Positions 18,909-27,904 of a stretch of 64,000 nucleotides of DNA are shown here, one piece after another. How positions within the stretch are numbered: position 1 is the first letter of the stretch; every line of letters begins with the position of its first letter. The stretch is taken from assembly GCF_000969445.1 (NCBI RefSeq), contig NZ_JZEY01000061.1, positions 406,001 through 470,000 of the forward strand. The letters are read 5' to 3'. The stretch comes from Devosia chinhatensis. GTDB lineage: Bacteria > Pseudomonadota > Alphaproteobacteria > Rhizobiales > Devosiaceae. The notes beneath the pieces were generated by a model that saw only the letters and a list, made by a program, of their open reading frames with translations, searched no databases and was not told the DNA's origin. Made by a program: the position numbers and the translations under genes.

Positions 18909-20336
18909 ATGGGTAAGGTCACAGGCTTTCTCGAAATCGACCGCGAAGAACCGCGCTACGAACCGGCTTCCGATCGCATCCGCCATTGGGGCGAATTCTC
19001 CATTCCGCTGAGCGAGAGCCGGGTCACCGACCAGGCGGCCCGCTGCATGGATTGCGGCATTCCCTTCTGTCACGGCGATACCGGTTGCCCGGTCCATAAC
19101 CAGATCCCCGATTGGAACGACCTGGTCTATGGCGGGGATTGGGAAGAGGCGGCGCGCAACCTGCACTCGACCAACAATTTCCCCGAATTTACCGGCCGCA
19201 TCTGCCCCGCCCCGTGCGAGGAAGCCTGTACGCTCAACCTCGAGGACACGCCCGTCGCCATCAAGACGGTCGAGCAGGCCATTGCCGACAAGGCCATCCG
19301 CGCCGGCTGGGTCAAGCCGCAGGTCCCGGCCCACAAGACCGGCAAGAAGGTCGCCGTGGTCGGTTCCGGCCCCGCCGGCATGGCCGCCGCCCAGCAGCTC
19401 GCCCGCGCCGGCCACGACGTCCACCTTTATGAGCGCGAGCCCAAGGCGGGCGGCCTCATGCGCTATGGCATTCCCGACTTCAAGATGGAAAAGGACCATA
19501 TCGACTTCCGCGTCTCCCAGATGGAAGCCGAAGGCGTCACCTTCCATTACGGCGTCAATGTCGGCGTTACCACCCCGCTTTCCGACCTGCAGCGCGACCA
19601 CGATGCGGTCCTGCTCGCCGGCGGCGCCGAAAAGCCGCGTGCGGTGGAGGTCGAAGGCAACCAGTTCGCCGGCGTCCACTATGCCATGCCCTTCCTCGTG
19701 CAGCAGAACCGTCGCGTCGGTGGCGAGGATGTCAGCAACGAATTCCAGCTCTCGGCTGCGGGCAAGCATGTCGTGGTCGTGGGCGGTGGCGATACCGCCT
19801 CGGACTGCGTCGGCACCTCGTTCCGCCAGGGCGCCATTGCCGTTACCCAGCTCGACGTCCGCCCCATGCCGCCCGAGCTCGAGAACAAGCTGACCAACTG
19901 GCCCAATTGGGCGGTCAAGATGCGCACCTCCTCGAGCCAGGCCGAAGGCGCCATCCGCGAATTCTCAGCCGGCACCATGAAGATCATCGGCAACGCCAAG
20001 GGTCACGTCACCGGCGTCGAATGCGCCCGTGTCGACCGCAAGCGCCAGCCCATTCCGGGCAGCGAATTCGTCATCAAGGCTGATCTCGTGCTCTTTGCCA
20101 TTGGCTTTGCCGGCCCGGTTCAGGACGGCATGCTGACCGAACTCGGCGCCGATCTCGACAAGCGCGGCAATCTCTTTGCCGATACGATGAGCTACAAGAC
20201 GTCCGTTCCCAAGGTCTATGCCGCCGGCGACATGCGCCGTGGCCAGTCCCTCGTCGTCTGGGCCATTCGCGAAGGCCGCCAGGCTGCCCGCTCCATCGAT
20301 TTCGATCTGATGGGCAAGACCGCCCTGCCCCGCTAG
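18909..20336 (+). CDS. gltD: Glutamate synthase small subunit
   Basis: A 475-residue FAD/NADPH-binding partner of GltB that passes electrons from NADPH to the synthase. The N-terminal 4Fe-4S region is clear ([20 protein letters not shown] and the later [15 protein letters not shown]). The FAD-binding [17 protein letters not shown] follows near residue 152, and the NADPH-binding [13 protein letters not shown] near residue 291. The C-terminal [17 protein letters not shown] completes the flavin site. ATG at 18909 follows GGTAGGGAAG. It lies 155 bp after gltB with a palindromic repeat between; a terminator follows. Confidence 0.97.
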   Translation: MGKVTGFLEIDREEPRYEPASDRIRHWGEFSIPLSESRVTDQAARCMDCGIPFCHGDTGCPVHNQIPDWNDLVYGGDWEEAARNLHSTNNFPEFTGRICPAPCEEACTLNLEDTPVAIKTVEQAIADKAIRAGWVKPQVPAHKTGKKVAVVGSGPAGMAAAQQLARAGHDVHLYEREPKAGGLMRYGIPDFKMEKDHIDFRVSQMEAEGVTFHYGVNVGVTTPLSDLQRDHDAVLLAGGAEKPRAVEVEGNQFAGVHYAMPFLVQQNRRVGGEDVSNEFQLSAAGKHVVVVGGGDTASDCVGTSFRQGAIAVTQLDVRPMPPELENKLTNWPNWAVKMRTSSSQAEGAIREFSAGTMKIIGNAKGHVTGVECARVDRKRQPIPGSEFVIKADLVLFAIGFAGPVQDGMLTELGADLDKRGNLFADTMSYKTSVPKVYAAGDMRRGQSLVVWAIREGRQAARSIDFDLMGKTALPR

Positions 20337-20343
20337 GCCAGGC

Positions 20344-20376
20344 CGCCACCCGTTCCAGTCGGCCGGGTGGCGTCTT
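20344..20376 (+). terminator. Probable terminator after gltD
   Basis: A perfect 9-bp stem (20344-20352 CGCCACCCG with 20364-20372) with an 11-base loop and a short TCTT tail follows the gltD stop by 7 bp. Confidence 0.6.
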
Positions 20377-20382
20377 GCGCAC

Positions 20383-20625
20383 TTATTTGACGAAAATTCC
20401 GGCTTCCAGCGTTGCCTCGATGAAGGCCCAATAGGACGGGCCCGGGTCGTCGCCCTCCATCGCCGCCTTGCACAAGCCGCTGGCAATCTTGTGCTTGTCG
20501 CTGCGCTCGGCCGGCCAGTCGAGCAGCAATACATTGCGCGCCTGGGCCGGCGTGCGCACGATCACCTGCTCCCCTCCCAGCGAGATGATGACCGGATTGT
20601 CCCAGGTATGGATGGCATCGAGCAT
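20383..20625 (-). CDS. DUF982 domain-containing protein
   Basis: An 80-residue protein of a small family restricted mainly to Hyphomicrobiales. It shows the expected pattern: a Trp near residue 8, GGEQVIVRTPAQARNVLLLDWP, a central lysine-rich HKIASGLCKAAMEG and a C-terminal FIEATLEAGI. Function is unknown. ATG at 20625 follows AATGAGG at good spacing, which beats the upstream ATGs at 20637 and 20682. It is convergent with gltD and divergent from hpt. Confidence 0.78.
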   Translation of the reverse strand: MLDAIHTWDNPVIISLGGEQVIVRTPAQARNVLLLDWPAERSDKHKIASGLCKAAMEGDDPGPSYWAFIEATLEAGIFVK

Positions 20626-20758
20626 GGCGAACCTCATTGTGTTTTTCGCCAACGGAGCCAGGCGCACGCCGGTTCCGCACAATGATCGGTGATGTTGCCC
20701 TTGTCCGGCCCGGCGATGAGTGCTTCAACAGCCCTGTCGATGCCCCGGAGAATCTCCC

Positions 20759-21301
20759 TTGTCCCAAGCGCCCTATGTCGTTGACCAATTGATCTCCGCC
20801 AAGGCCATTGCTGCCCGCGTCGAGGCGCTGGCCGCCGAGATCACCGAGAATTTCAGCGACACCGACAAGCTCGTCGTTGTCGGCCTCCTGCGCGGCTCGT
20901 TCATCTTCATTGCCGATCTGGTGCGCGAGATCGACCTGCCGGTGGAGGTGGATTTTCTCGAGGCCTCCTCCTATGGCGACGGCATGGAATCGAGCCGCGA
21001 AGTGCGCATCCTCAAGGACCTGCGCGGCGAGATCGCCGGCCGCGACGTACTGGTGGTCGAGGACATCATCGATACCGGCCACACCCTCAGCCACGTGCTG
21101 GAAATCCTGCGCACGCGCCATCCGCGCCGCATGGAAGTCTGCGCCCTGCTCAACAAGCCCTCGCGCCGCGAAGCCGAGGTGCCTGCCCGCTGGATCGGCT
21201 TCGACATTCCCGACGAATTCGTCGTCGGCTACGGCATCGACTATGCCCAGCGCAACCGCAACCTGCCCCATATCGGCAAGGTCAGGTTCACGCAGGAATA
21301 G
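20759..21301 (+). CDS. hpt: Hypoxanthine phosphoribosyltransferase
   Basis: A 180-residue purine-salvage enzyme that makes IMP (and usually GMP) from hypoxanthine or guanine and PRPP. The PRPP-binding loop [14 protein letters not shown] is near residue 96, the flexible-loop segment [10 protein letters not shown] near residue 60, and the C-terminal [20 protein letters not shown] carries the purine-stacking region. TTG at 20759 is chosen because CGGAGA stands nine bases upstream; a longer frame from 20720 lacks support. No operon partner is visible. Confidence 0.93.
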   Translation: MSQAPYVVDQLISAKAIAARVEALAAEITENFSDTDKLVVVGLLRGSFIFIADLVREIDLPVEVDFLEASSYGDGMESSREVRILKDLRGEIAGRDVLVVEDIIDTGHTLSHVLEILRTRHPRRMEVCALLNKPSRREAEVPARWIGFDIPDEFVVGYGIDYAQRNRNLPHIGKVRFTQE

Positions 21302-21339
21302 CCACCTTTCGGGTGAGGACCGGTGGGGCCGGAAAGGCT

Positions 21340-22893
21340 CTACATCACCGCGCCGACCTGCCAGGGCACGAATTCGTTGTCGCCATAGCCCAAGGCCTCG
21401 GACTTGGTCTTTTCGCCCGATGCCACGCGCAGCAGGAGATCGAAAATCTCCTGTCCCTTGTCCGCGATGGACACACCCTCGACGATATCGCCGCAATTGA
21501 TATCCATGTCGTCCTGCATGCGGCCATAGATATCCGAATTGGTCGCGAGCTTGATCGAGGGCACCGGCTTGCAGCCATAGGCCGAGCCGCGTCCGGTGGT
21601 GAAAGCCAGGATATTGGCGCCGCCCGCCACCTGTCCAGTGGCCGACACGGGATCGAAGCCCGGCGTGTCCATGAACACGAACCCCTTTTCGGTGACCTTT
21701 TCGGCATATTTATAGACCGCGTTGAGCGGGCTCGTGCCGCCCTTGGCTGCCGCGCCCAGCGACTTTTCGAGGATGGTGGTCAGTCCCCCGAGCTTGTTGC
21801 CCGGCGAGGGATTGTTGTTCATCTCCCCGCCATTGCGGCTCGTGTACTTTTCCCACCAATGGATGCGCTCGATCAGCTTCTCGCCGACATCGCGCGATGC
21901 GGCGCGCCGGGTCAAAAGGTGTTCGGCGCCATAGATTTCCGGTGTTTCCGACAGGATCGCCGTACCGCCATGGCGCACGAGCAGATCGGCCGCCACCCCC
22001 AATGCCGGATTGGCGGTGATCCCCGAATAGCCGTCCGAACCGCCGCATTGCAGCGCCAGCGTCAGGTGGCTCGCGTCAACCGTTTCGCGCCGCGCCTTGG
22101 CCGCCACCGGCAACATGGCCTTGATGCGCTCGACGCCCCAGTCGATCATCTTCTGCGTCCCGCCGATCTCCTGGATCGTCATGGTCTGGAAGGTATCGGT
22201 TTCCTCGAGATTATAGGCCTGCTTCATCCGGTCGATCTGGAAGCCCTCGCAGCCCAGGCCCACCAGCAGCGCCGCCCCTAGATTGGGGTTGGACGTGTAG
22301 CCCCATTGGGTCCGCCGGAAGATCTGGTAGCCCTCGCCCTGCAGGTCCATGGCGCAGCCGGTGCCGTGCACGAACGGGATGACGCCATCGATCTCGGGAT
22401 AATCCGCGAGAATACCGGAGCGGTTGATGGCTTCGGCCATGAACTTGGCCACGGTGGCAGAGCAGTTCACCGAGGTCAGGATGCCGATATAATTGCGCGT
22501 GCCCACATCGCCATTGGCGCGGCGATAGCCTTCGAACGTGGCTCTTTGCGCCACCGGCACGAAGTCGACCGGCAGGGCGCCTTCGGCAAAGGCATAATCA
22601 TGGGTCAGCGATCCGTCCGGCCCGCCCATGCCGCAATTGTGCTCGTGCACCCAGTCGCCCGGGGGAATGGCTTCCTTGGCAAAGCCGATGATCTGCCCGA
22701 ACTTGACCACCGCTTCCCCTGCCCCGATCCCTTTCGTGGCGAACTTGTGCCCGCGCGGCACCCGCCGGACGATGGCGACGTTCTGGGCGGTCTGCGTGCC
22801 GACCTCCAGGTTCGCCAGCGCGACGGCGATATTGTCGGCAGAATTGAGGACCAGCGTTTTGCCCTCTGGCGGGCGGGTCATGGTCTCGGTCAT
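21340..22893 (-). CDS. UxaA-family sugar-acid dehydratase
   Basis: A 517-residue member of the altronate/galactarate dehydratase family, which dehydrates aldonic or aldaric acids to 2-keto-3-deoxy acids using a bound metal. An N-terminal SAF-like domain (residues 10-90, with HEHNCGMGG near its end) precedes the two-part UxaA core. Core blocks include RNYIGILTSVNCSATVA, PFVHGTGCAM and LALQCGGSDGYSGITANPALG. ATG at 22893 follows GGAAGA. It is divergent from gntR across a 132-bp gap that holds a palindromic operator. Beside a FucU mutarotase and a FAH-type hydrolase, an L-fuconate dehydratase role is possible; altronate or galactarate are alternatives. Confidence 0.82.
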   Translation of the reverse strand: MTETMTRPPEGKTLVLNSADNIAVALANLEVGTQTAQNVAIVRRVPRGHKFATKGIGAGEAVVKFGQIIGFAKEAIPPGDWVHEHNCGMGGPDGSLTHDYAFAEGALPVDFVPVAQRATFEGYRRANGDVGTRNYIGILTSVNCSATVAKFMAEAINRSGILADYPEIDGVIPFVHGTGCAMDLQGEGYQIFRRTQWGYTSNPNLGAALLVGLGCEGFQIDRMKQAYNLEETDTFQTMTIQEIGGTQKMIDWGVERIKAMLPVAAKARRETVDASHLTLALQCGGSDGYSGITANPALGVAADLLVRHGGTAILSETPEIYGAEHLLTRRAASRDVGEKLIERIHWWEKYTSRNGGEMNNNPSPGNKLGGLTTILEKSLGAAAKGGTSPLNAVYKYAEKVTEKGFVFMDTPGFDPVSATGQVAGGANILAFTTGRGSAYGCKPVPSIKLATNSDIYGRMQDDMDINCGDIVEGVSIADKGQEIFDLLLRVASGEKTKSEALGYGDNEFVPWQVGAVM

Positions 22894-23012
22894 GGCAAGG
22901 GTCTTCCGGGGGGCCTCGGGAAAAATCGTGTGGTGCTTTGCTCTGCCTTGGTTTACCCCCGATACCAGGGGCATCAGGGGATCAGCAGCATTGTCTTTCA
23001 CCGCATCACTAA

Positions 23013-23024
23013 CTAACATGTTAG
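23013..23024. promoter_or_regulatory. Palindromic operator before gntR
   Basis: CTAACATGTTAG is a perfect 12-bp palindrome ending two bases before the gntR ATG, inside the gap shared with the divergent dehydratase. The same core appears before the L-lactate dehydrogenase and, with two symmetric changes, before the FAH-family hydrolase. Binding by the adjacent GntR protein is inferred. Confidence 0.7.
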
Positions 23025-23025
23025 C

Positions 23026-23775
23026 ATGAAAACGGAAGCCGGTCCCTATGACTTTCTGCCCGCTGCGGGCACTTTTTCGCGCGGCAGCGTCACCCAGGAC
23101 GTCACCAACACCCTGCGTCAGGCCATCGTCACCCTGGCCCTGCCACCCGGCGCCAGCCTCGACAAGTCGGCGATTTGCAGCCAATTGGGCGTGTCGCGTT
23201 TTCCGGTCAGCGAAGCGCTGGCGCGCCTTGCCGAAGAAGGCTTGGTCGACATCGCGCCTCAGCGCGGCTCTACCGTATCACTGGTGCGCATTGCCGATGT
23301 CCGCGAATACATGCTCATCCGCAAGGGACTGGAAAGCGAGGCGCTGCGCGTCCTCATCGGCAAGCACGACGACGAGGTCATCGCGGCCCTTCACGCCAAT
23401 ATGGCGGCCCAAAGGGAAGCGGCCGGACGCGACGATGCCGAGGCCTTCCACCAGATCGACGTCGACTTCCACGACATCATTTTCCGCCGTATGCGCCTTT
23501 CCAAGGTCAAAGCCATCATCGACCGGGCCCGCTCCAATCTCGACCGGGCACGCCGCCTCATCATCACCCCGCGCCGGCTGGCGCTGACCATTGCCGAGCA
23601 TCAGGCCATTTTCGACGGTATCCTGGCCGCCGACGCCGCCCAGGCCATTGCCGCCATTCGTGCTCATATAGACGCCGTCATGGTCGAGCTCTTCGCCTTC
23701 GCCGCCGAGCGGCCGGGCCTGTTCGCCGATGGCGCTGAATTCACGCCCGATACCGACGATTTCCCGTTCGGCTGA
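23026..23775 (+). CDS. GntR-family (FadR-type) transcriptional regulator
   Basis: A 249-residue regulator. The N-terminal winged helix spans about residues 20-85 and includes LGVSRFPVSEALARLAEEGLV and APQRGSTVS. The all-alpha FCD sensor domain at about 95-230 has the metal/ligand histidine pattern IDVDFHDIIF and ITPRRLALTIAEHQAIFDGI. This class binds sugar acids or short organic acids. No Shine-Dalgarno precedes ATG 23026; the operator directly abuts it, so the transcript may be leaderless and autorepressed. It is divergent from the dehydratase and co-directional with the FucU-like and FAH genes. Confidence 0.9.
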   Translation: MKTEAGPYDFLPAAGTFSRGSVTQDVTNTLRQAIVTLALPPGASLDKSAICSQLGVSRFPVSEALARLAEEGLVDIAPQRGSTVSLVRIADVREYMLIRKGLESEALRVLIGKHDDEVIAALHANMAAQREAAGRDDAEAFHQIDVDFHDIIFRRMRLSKVKAIIDRARSNLDRARRLIITPRRLALTIAEHQAIFDGILAADAAQAIAAIRAHIDAVMVELFAFAAERPGLFADGAEFTPDTDDFPFG

Positions 23776-23791
23776 GCCGAGGAGACCCTGC

Positions 23792-24226
23792 ATGCTCAAG
23801 TTGATACCGCCCATTCTCGGTCCCGATCTGCTGGCGGCCCTGCGCGCCATGGGCCATGGCGACGAAATCGTCATCGTCGATGCCAACTTTCCCGCCGAGT
23901 TCCTGGGCCCCGACGTGCACCGCGCCGATGGCCTTTCGGCCACCGCCATGCTCGACGCCATCCTGACGCTGCTGCCGCTCGACGATTTCGTCGACGAGGC
24001 CGCCATCGGCATGCAGGTGGTCGGCAATGCCCAGGAGCGTCCCCCCATATTCGGCGAGTTCGAAACCATCCTCGCCCGTCACGAGCCCGGCCGGCGCTTT
24101 TCCGCCATCGAGCGCTATGCCTTCTACGACCGGGCGCGCCAGGCCGCAGCCATCGTCCAGACCGGCGAGGCGCGGCTTTACGGCAACATCATTCTCAAGA
24201 AGGGCGTCATCCGACCCGTCGGCTGA
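23792..24226 (+). CDS. fucU: RbsD/FucU-type sugar mutarotase
   Basis: A 144-residue cytosolic protein of the RbsD/FucU family, which interconverts ring anomers of fucose or ribose. FucU features are seen: LIPPILGPDLLAALRAMGHGDEIVIVDANFP at the N terminus with its catalytic His, and GRRFSAIERYAFYDRAR followed by the C-terminal GNIILKKGVI. The RYAFYDRA form resembles fucose mutarotases more than RbsD. ATG at 23792 follows GAGGAGA, 16 bp after the gntR stop, so the two are probably co-transcribed. It supports a fucose-like substrate for the cluster. Confidence 0.85.
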   Translation: MLKLIPPILGPDLLAALRAMGHGDEIVIVDANFPAEFLGPDVHRADGLSATAMLDAILTLLPLDDFVDEAAIGMQVVGNAQERPPIFGEFETILARHEPGRRFSAIERYAFYDRARQAAAIVQTGEARLYGNIILKKGVIRPVG

Positions 24227-24264
24227 ACCTCGACTTGAGGGGGCGGATTTCCGCCCTCGACACA

Positions 24265-24276
24265 CTGACATGTCAG
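24265..24276. promoter_or_regulatory. Variant palindromic operator before the FAH-family gene
   Basis: CTGACATGTCAG differs from the gntR-associated CTAACATGTTAG by one symmetric pair of bases. It lies 35 bp before the FAH-family start. It is followed by a hairpin (CCCTAA 24277-24282 with TTAGGG 24295-24300) whose right arm overlaps the ribosome-binding site. Confidence 0.55.
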
Positions 24277-24310
24277 CCCTAAGACAGGGCCACTTTAGGG
24301 AGATCCGCAA

Positions 24311-25162
24311 ATGAAACTGCTTCGCGTCGGTGCCAAGGGCGCCGAAAAGCCTGCCATCATCGCTGAAGACGGTTCCATCCGCGACCTCTCCGGCGTGGTT
24401 TCCGACATCGGCGGCATCGCGCTGACGCCGGAAGGCATGGCCCGCATCCGGGCAACCGATATCGACCTGCTGCCGCGCCTCGACGCCGGCGAGCGCATCG
24501 GCCCCTGCGTCGCCAATGTCGGCAAGTTCATCTGCATCGGGCTTAACTATGCCGACCACGCGGCCGAAACCGGTGCCAAGATTCCCGATGAGCCGATCAT
24601 CTTCATGAAGGCCACCAGCGCCATTATCGGCCCCAATGACGATGTCATCATTCCCAAGAACGCTATCAAGCCCGACTGGGAAGTCGAGCTCGGCATCGTC
24701 ATCGGCAAGGAAGCCCGCTATGTCGATCAGGACAACGCGCTCGACCATGTCGCTGGCTATTGCCTCATCAACGACATTTCCGAGCGGCACTTCCAGACCG
24801 AGCGCGGCGGCACCTGGGACAAGGGCAAGGGCTGCGATACCTTCGGTCCCATCGGCCCCTGGCTTGTGACCACCGACGAGGTTCCCGATCCGCAGAACCT
24901 GGGCATGTGGCTGGAAGTCGACGGCAAGCGCTACCAGAACGGCTCCACCCGCACCATGATCTTCGGCATCGCCCATGTGGTGTCCTATGTCAGCCAGTTC
25001 ATGAGCCTGCAGCCGGGCGACATTATCTCCACCGGCACCCCGCCGGGCGTCGGCATGGGCGTCAAGCCCGAAGCCGTCTGGCTCAAGCCGGGCAATGTCA
25101 TGCGCCTGGGCATAGACGGGCTGGGCGAGCAGACCCAGAATGTCAGGGCCTATGGCGCCTGA
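24311..25162 (+). CDS. Fumarylacetoacetate-hydrolase family protein
   Basis: A 283-residue metal-dependent hydrolase/lyase. The FAH core begins near residue 70 with CIGLNYADHAAETG; metal ligands are in PDWEVELGIVIG (two acidic residues) and NDISERHFQTERGG, and STGTPPGVGMG is the late family signature. Relatives hydrolyse 2,4-diketo-3-deoxy-L-fuconate to pyruvate and L-lactate or act as ureidoglycolate lyases. The FucU-like and dehydratase neighbours and the shared palindrome with the L-lactate dehydrogenase favour the first. ATG at 24311 follows AGGGAGA. Function within the superfamily is inferred from context. Confidence 0.85.
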   Translation: MKLLRVGAKGAEKPAIIAEDGSIRDLSGVVSDIGGIALTPEGMARIRATDIDLLPRLDAGERIGPCVANVGKFICIGLNYADHAAETGAKIPDEPIIFMKATSAIIGPNDDVIIPKNAIKPDWEVELGIVIGKEARYVDQDNALDHVAGYCLINDISERHFQTERGGTWDKGKGCDTFGPIGPWLVTTDEVPDPQNLGMWLEVDGKRYQNGSTRTMIFGIAHVVSYVSQFMSLQPGDIISTGTPPGVGMGVKPEAVWLKPGNVMRLGIDGLGEQTQNVRAYGA

Positions 25163-25251
25163 CCGCCGGTTTTCACGGGGCCTTTTGCGCTCGTTTCGCG
25201 GGACACTGTCGCAGGTTGCCTGCGGAGGGCGTTCGCCAAGATAGCCACACC

Positions 25252-25322
25252 GTCATTGCCGGTCTCGTCCCGGCAATCCATCTTGCGGAGCATGGACCAC
25301 CGGCACCGAGCCGGTGGTGACG
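25252..25322. repeat. Palindromic dispersed repeat (rhizobial type)
   Basis: Two perfect hairpins in tandem: ATTGCCGG/CCGGCAAT (25255-25277) and ACCACCGGC/GCCGGTGGT (25296-25318), with GTCAT at the left end and GGTGACG at the right. The pattern matches common alphaproteobacterial intergenic repeats and resembles the element between gltB and gltD. It occupies most of the gap before nadB. Confidence 0.65.
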
Positions 25323-25361
25323 ACGACCGCCATTGCCTGCGCTGATCGCCTCGGAGCCGCC

Positions 25362-26951
25362 ATGACCACGTTCGACAATACGCTTTACGCCGATGGCGCC
25401 CTCGTTGTCGGCGCCGGTCTGGCCGGTCTTTTTACCGCGCTCAAGCTCGCCCCCCGCCCCGTCACCGTCCTGTCGCCCAAGCCGCTCGGCACCGGCGCGT
25501 CGTCTGCCTGGGCGCAAGGGGGCGTCGCCGCCGCCATCGGCAAGGACGACAGCCCCCATGCCCACGCCCAGGACACCGAGATGGCCGGCGCCGGCATCGT
25601 CGATCACGGCATTGCCACCAGCGTCACCGCCGAGGCGGTTGCCCGCATTGAGGATCTGGCGCGCTGGGGCACGCCATTCGATCGGGACGATTTCGGTAAT
25701 TTCGAGCTCGGCCGGGAAGCGGCCCATTCCGCCAACCGTATCGTCAAGGTCGAGGGCGACCGTGCCGGCTGGGCCATCATGCAGGCCATCATCGCCCAGG
25801 TCCGCAACACCCCCTCCATCCGCGTCGTCGAGGGCATCACCGCCCTCAGCCTTGCGCGCGAAAACGGTCGGGTCGTCGGCGTCTATTGCCGGCGGCTGGG
25901 CGATCGCTATTCCGAGCCGGTGTTCATCCGCGCCCGCGCCACGATCCTGGCGGCCGGGGGCCTGGGCGGGCTTTATGCCGTCACCACCAATCCACCGGGC
26001 GTCCGGGGCCACGCCATGGGCATGGCTGCCCGCGCCGGTGCCGTCATCGCCGATCCCGAATTCGTCCAGTTCCACCCCACCGCCATCCTCACCCATGCCG
26101 ATCCGGCTCCGCTGGCCACCGAGGCCCTGCGCGGGGAAGGCGCGATCCTGCTCAACGATCTGGGCGAGCGCTTCATGCCCGCCATCCATCCCGATGCCGA
26201 GCTCGCCCCCCGCGACATCGTCGCCCGCGCCAATTTCCGCCAGATCCAGTCCGGCCGGCAGGTCTTTCTCGATACGCGCACGGTTCTGGGCGCAGACATC
26301 CTCACCCGCTTTCCCACCGTCAGCACCTATTGCCGCGATGCCGGCATCGACCCGGTCACCCAGATGATCCCGGTCACCCCCGCCGCGCATTTCCACATGG
26401 GCGGCGTCAAGGTCGACGAGCGCGGCCGCTCTTCCCTGCCGGGCCTTTGGGTCTGCGGCGAGGCCAGCTGCACGGGCCTGCACGGCGCCAATCGCCTGGC
26501 CTCCAATTCCCTGCTCGAGGCAGTGGTCTATGGCGCCCGCATTGCCGAGGATATCGGCGGGCTCGAACCCGCCCGCGACCTCGCTCCCTTCAAGGGCATC
26601 GAATGGGACGAAGAGGAAGGCAACCGCGCCGAGACCGTCCTGCGCAATACCCGTGCCGTCCAGGACCTGCGCGGGCTGATGACCGATCTCGTCGGGGTCG
26701 AGCGCGATGCCGATGGCCTGCGCCAGGCCCTGCGCCGCATCGCCGATCTCGAAGCCCATGCCGAGCAGGTCACCAGCGCCTATCTCAACATGACGACGTC
26801 GGCCACCCTGGTCGCCGCCGCCGCCCTCCAGCGCACCGAAAGCCGCGGCGGCCATTTCCGCACCGACTTCCCCGAGCCGAGCGAAAGCTGGGAACACCAC
26901 ACGGAAATGACACTGGCCGAGGCGCTCGCCATCCGCGCCGAAGCCGGCTAG
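25362..26951 (+). CDS. nadB: L-aspartate oxidase
   Basis: A 529-residue FAD enzyme that oxidises L-aspartate to iminoaspartate, the first step of de novo NAD synthesis. The N-terminal dinucleotide fold (ALVVGAGLAGLFTALKL) starts near residue 10. SSAWAQGGVAAAIG follows, then HPTAIL and the substrate-binding RGEGAILLNDLGERFMP stretch. Later blocks are PAAHFHMGGVKVDERGRSSLPGLWVCGE and NRLASNSLLEAVVYG. ATG at 25362 follows GGAG; an extension to 25314 falls in the repeat. The quinolinate synthase gene nadA is 19 kb away; nadC is not in the window. It converges with the cytochrome gene. Confidence 0.96.
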   Translation: MTTFDNTLYADGALVVGAGLAGLFTALKLAPRPVTVLSPKPLGTGASSAWAQGGVAAAIGKDDSPHAHAQDTEMAGAGIVDHGIATSVTAEAVARIEDLARWGTPFDRDDFGNFELGREAAHSANRIVKVEGDRAGWAIMQAIIAQVRNTPSIRVVEGITALSLARENGRVVGVYCRRLGDRYSEPVFIRARATILAAGGLGGLYAVTTNPPGVRGHAMGMAARAGAVIADPEFVQFHPTAILTHADPAPLATEALRGEGAILLNDLGERFMPAIHPDAELAPRDIVARANFRQIQSGRQVFLDTRTVLGADILTRFPTVSTYCRDAGIDPVTQMIPVTPAAHFHMGGVKVDERGRSSLPGLWVCGEASCTGLHGANRLASNSLLEAVVYGARIAEDIGGLEPARDLAPFKGIEWDEEEGNRAETVLRNTRAVQDLRGLMTDLVGVERDADGLRQALRRIADLEAHAEQVTSAYLNMTTSATLVAAAALQRTESRGGHFRTDFPEPSESWEHHTEMTLAEALAIRAEAG

Positions 26952-26958
26952 CGCGCTC

Positions 26959-27834
26959 CTATTCGGTCAATAGATACGTCGCCAGCGCCGTCAGGTCGTC
27001 ATCGCTCCAGTGCGAGGTGGAATCGGAGATCACCTCGCCCATCGAGCCGCCCAGCACGTCAAAGCCGGGGGTAAATCCGTCCTTGAGCGTCTGCACCAGC
27101 GTTTCGACGTCATAGCCCTCTTCGATCAGCGCCGCCGCATTAATGGCCGGCGCCCGCCCGCCCGTGCCGCCGGGCGATCCGGCAAAGGCCTGATCCCACT
27201 CCAGGGCGCCGAGCGCATTGCGCGGCGTGTGACAGGCAATGCAATGGGCCGGCCCATAGGCGAGGTATTTGCCGCGATTGTAGATGTCCGACTGCCCTGC
27301 TTCCGGTTCGAACCGGCCCGGCGAGAAGAAAAGATTCTGCCACCCGGCCATCAGCAACCGGATATTGAACGGGAACGGCACCTGGTTTTCGGCCGAAGGC
27401 GTGCTGACCGGTTCGGTCGCCATCAGCGCCGCATAGAGATCGACGATCTCCTGGTCGCTCATCAGCGTATAATTCTCATAGGGAAAAGCCGGGTAGAGAT
27501 GCCCCTGCGGCCCCATGCCATTGCTCATCGCATCCGAAAACTGCGCCAGCGTCCAGGCGCCGATACCGGCTTCGGGGTCCGAGGTGATATTGGGCGGAAC
27601 AAAGGTGCCGAACTGCGTCTCCAGTCCGTAGCCGCCAGCGAGGAATCCCGTCTCCGCCTGGTGATTGGTGTGGCAGGCCACGCACCCGCCCAGGCGGATC
27701 AGGTAATTGCCGCGATCGACATCGCCCACCAGCGTCAGGTCGCGCGCCGGCCCGCTGACCGGCTTGAGGAAATACACCACCGCGGCGACCCCCAGGATGG
27801 CCAGCGCCCCAAATGCAACAAACCGCTTTTTCAT
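26959..27834 (-). CDS. Membrane-anchored dihaem c-type cytochrome
   Basis: A 291-residue periplasmic electron carrier with an uncleaved-looking N-terminal membrane helix (residues 5-23). Two haem-attachment sites are present: CVACH near residue 51 and CIACH near residue 198. Between them lies the NITSDPEAGIGAWTLAQF and LYPAFPYENYTLMSD pattern seen in cytochrome subunits of alcohol and aldehyde dehydrogenases. No dehydrogenase gene is adjacent. It is third on the strand after ccdA-like and thioredoxin-like genes, which could serve haem attachment. ATG at 27834 follows a G-rich element. Confidence 0.88.
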   Translation of the reverse strand: MKKRFVAFGALAILGVAAVVYFLKPVSGPARDLTLVGDVDRGNYLIRLGGCVACHTNHQAETGFLAGGYGLETQFGTFVPPNITSDPEAGIGAWTLAQFSDAMSNGMGPQGHLYPAFPYENYTLMSDQEIVDLYAALMATEPVSTPSAENQVPFPFNIRLLMAGWQNLFFSPGRFEPEAGQSDIYNRGKYLAYGPAHCIACHTPRNALGALEWDQAFAGSPGGTGGRAPAINAAALIEEGYDVETLVQTLKDGFTPGFDVLGGSMGEVISDSTSHWSDDDLTALATYLLTE

Positions 27835-27904
27835 CCCCGCCCCCGCACTGATCGCTGCATGACATCAGACCAGATGCGGGACGGGGAGGCAATTGCCGGT
27901 CTTT

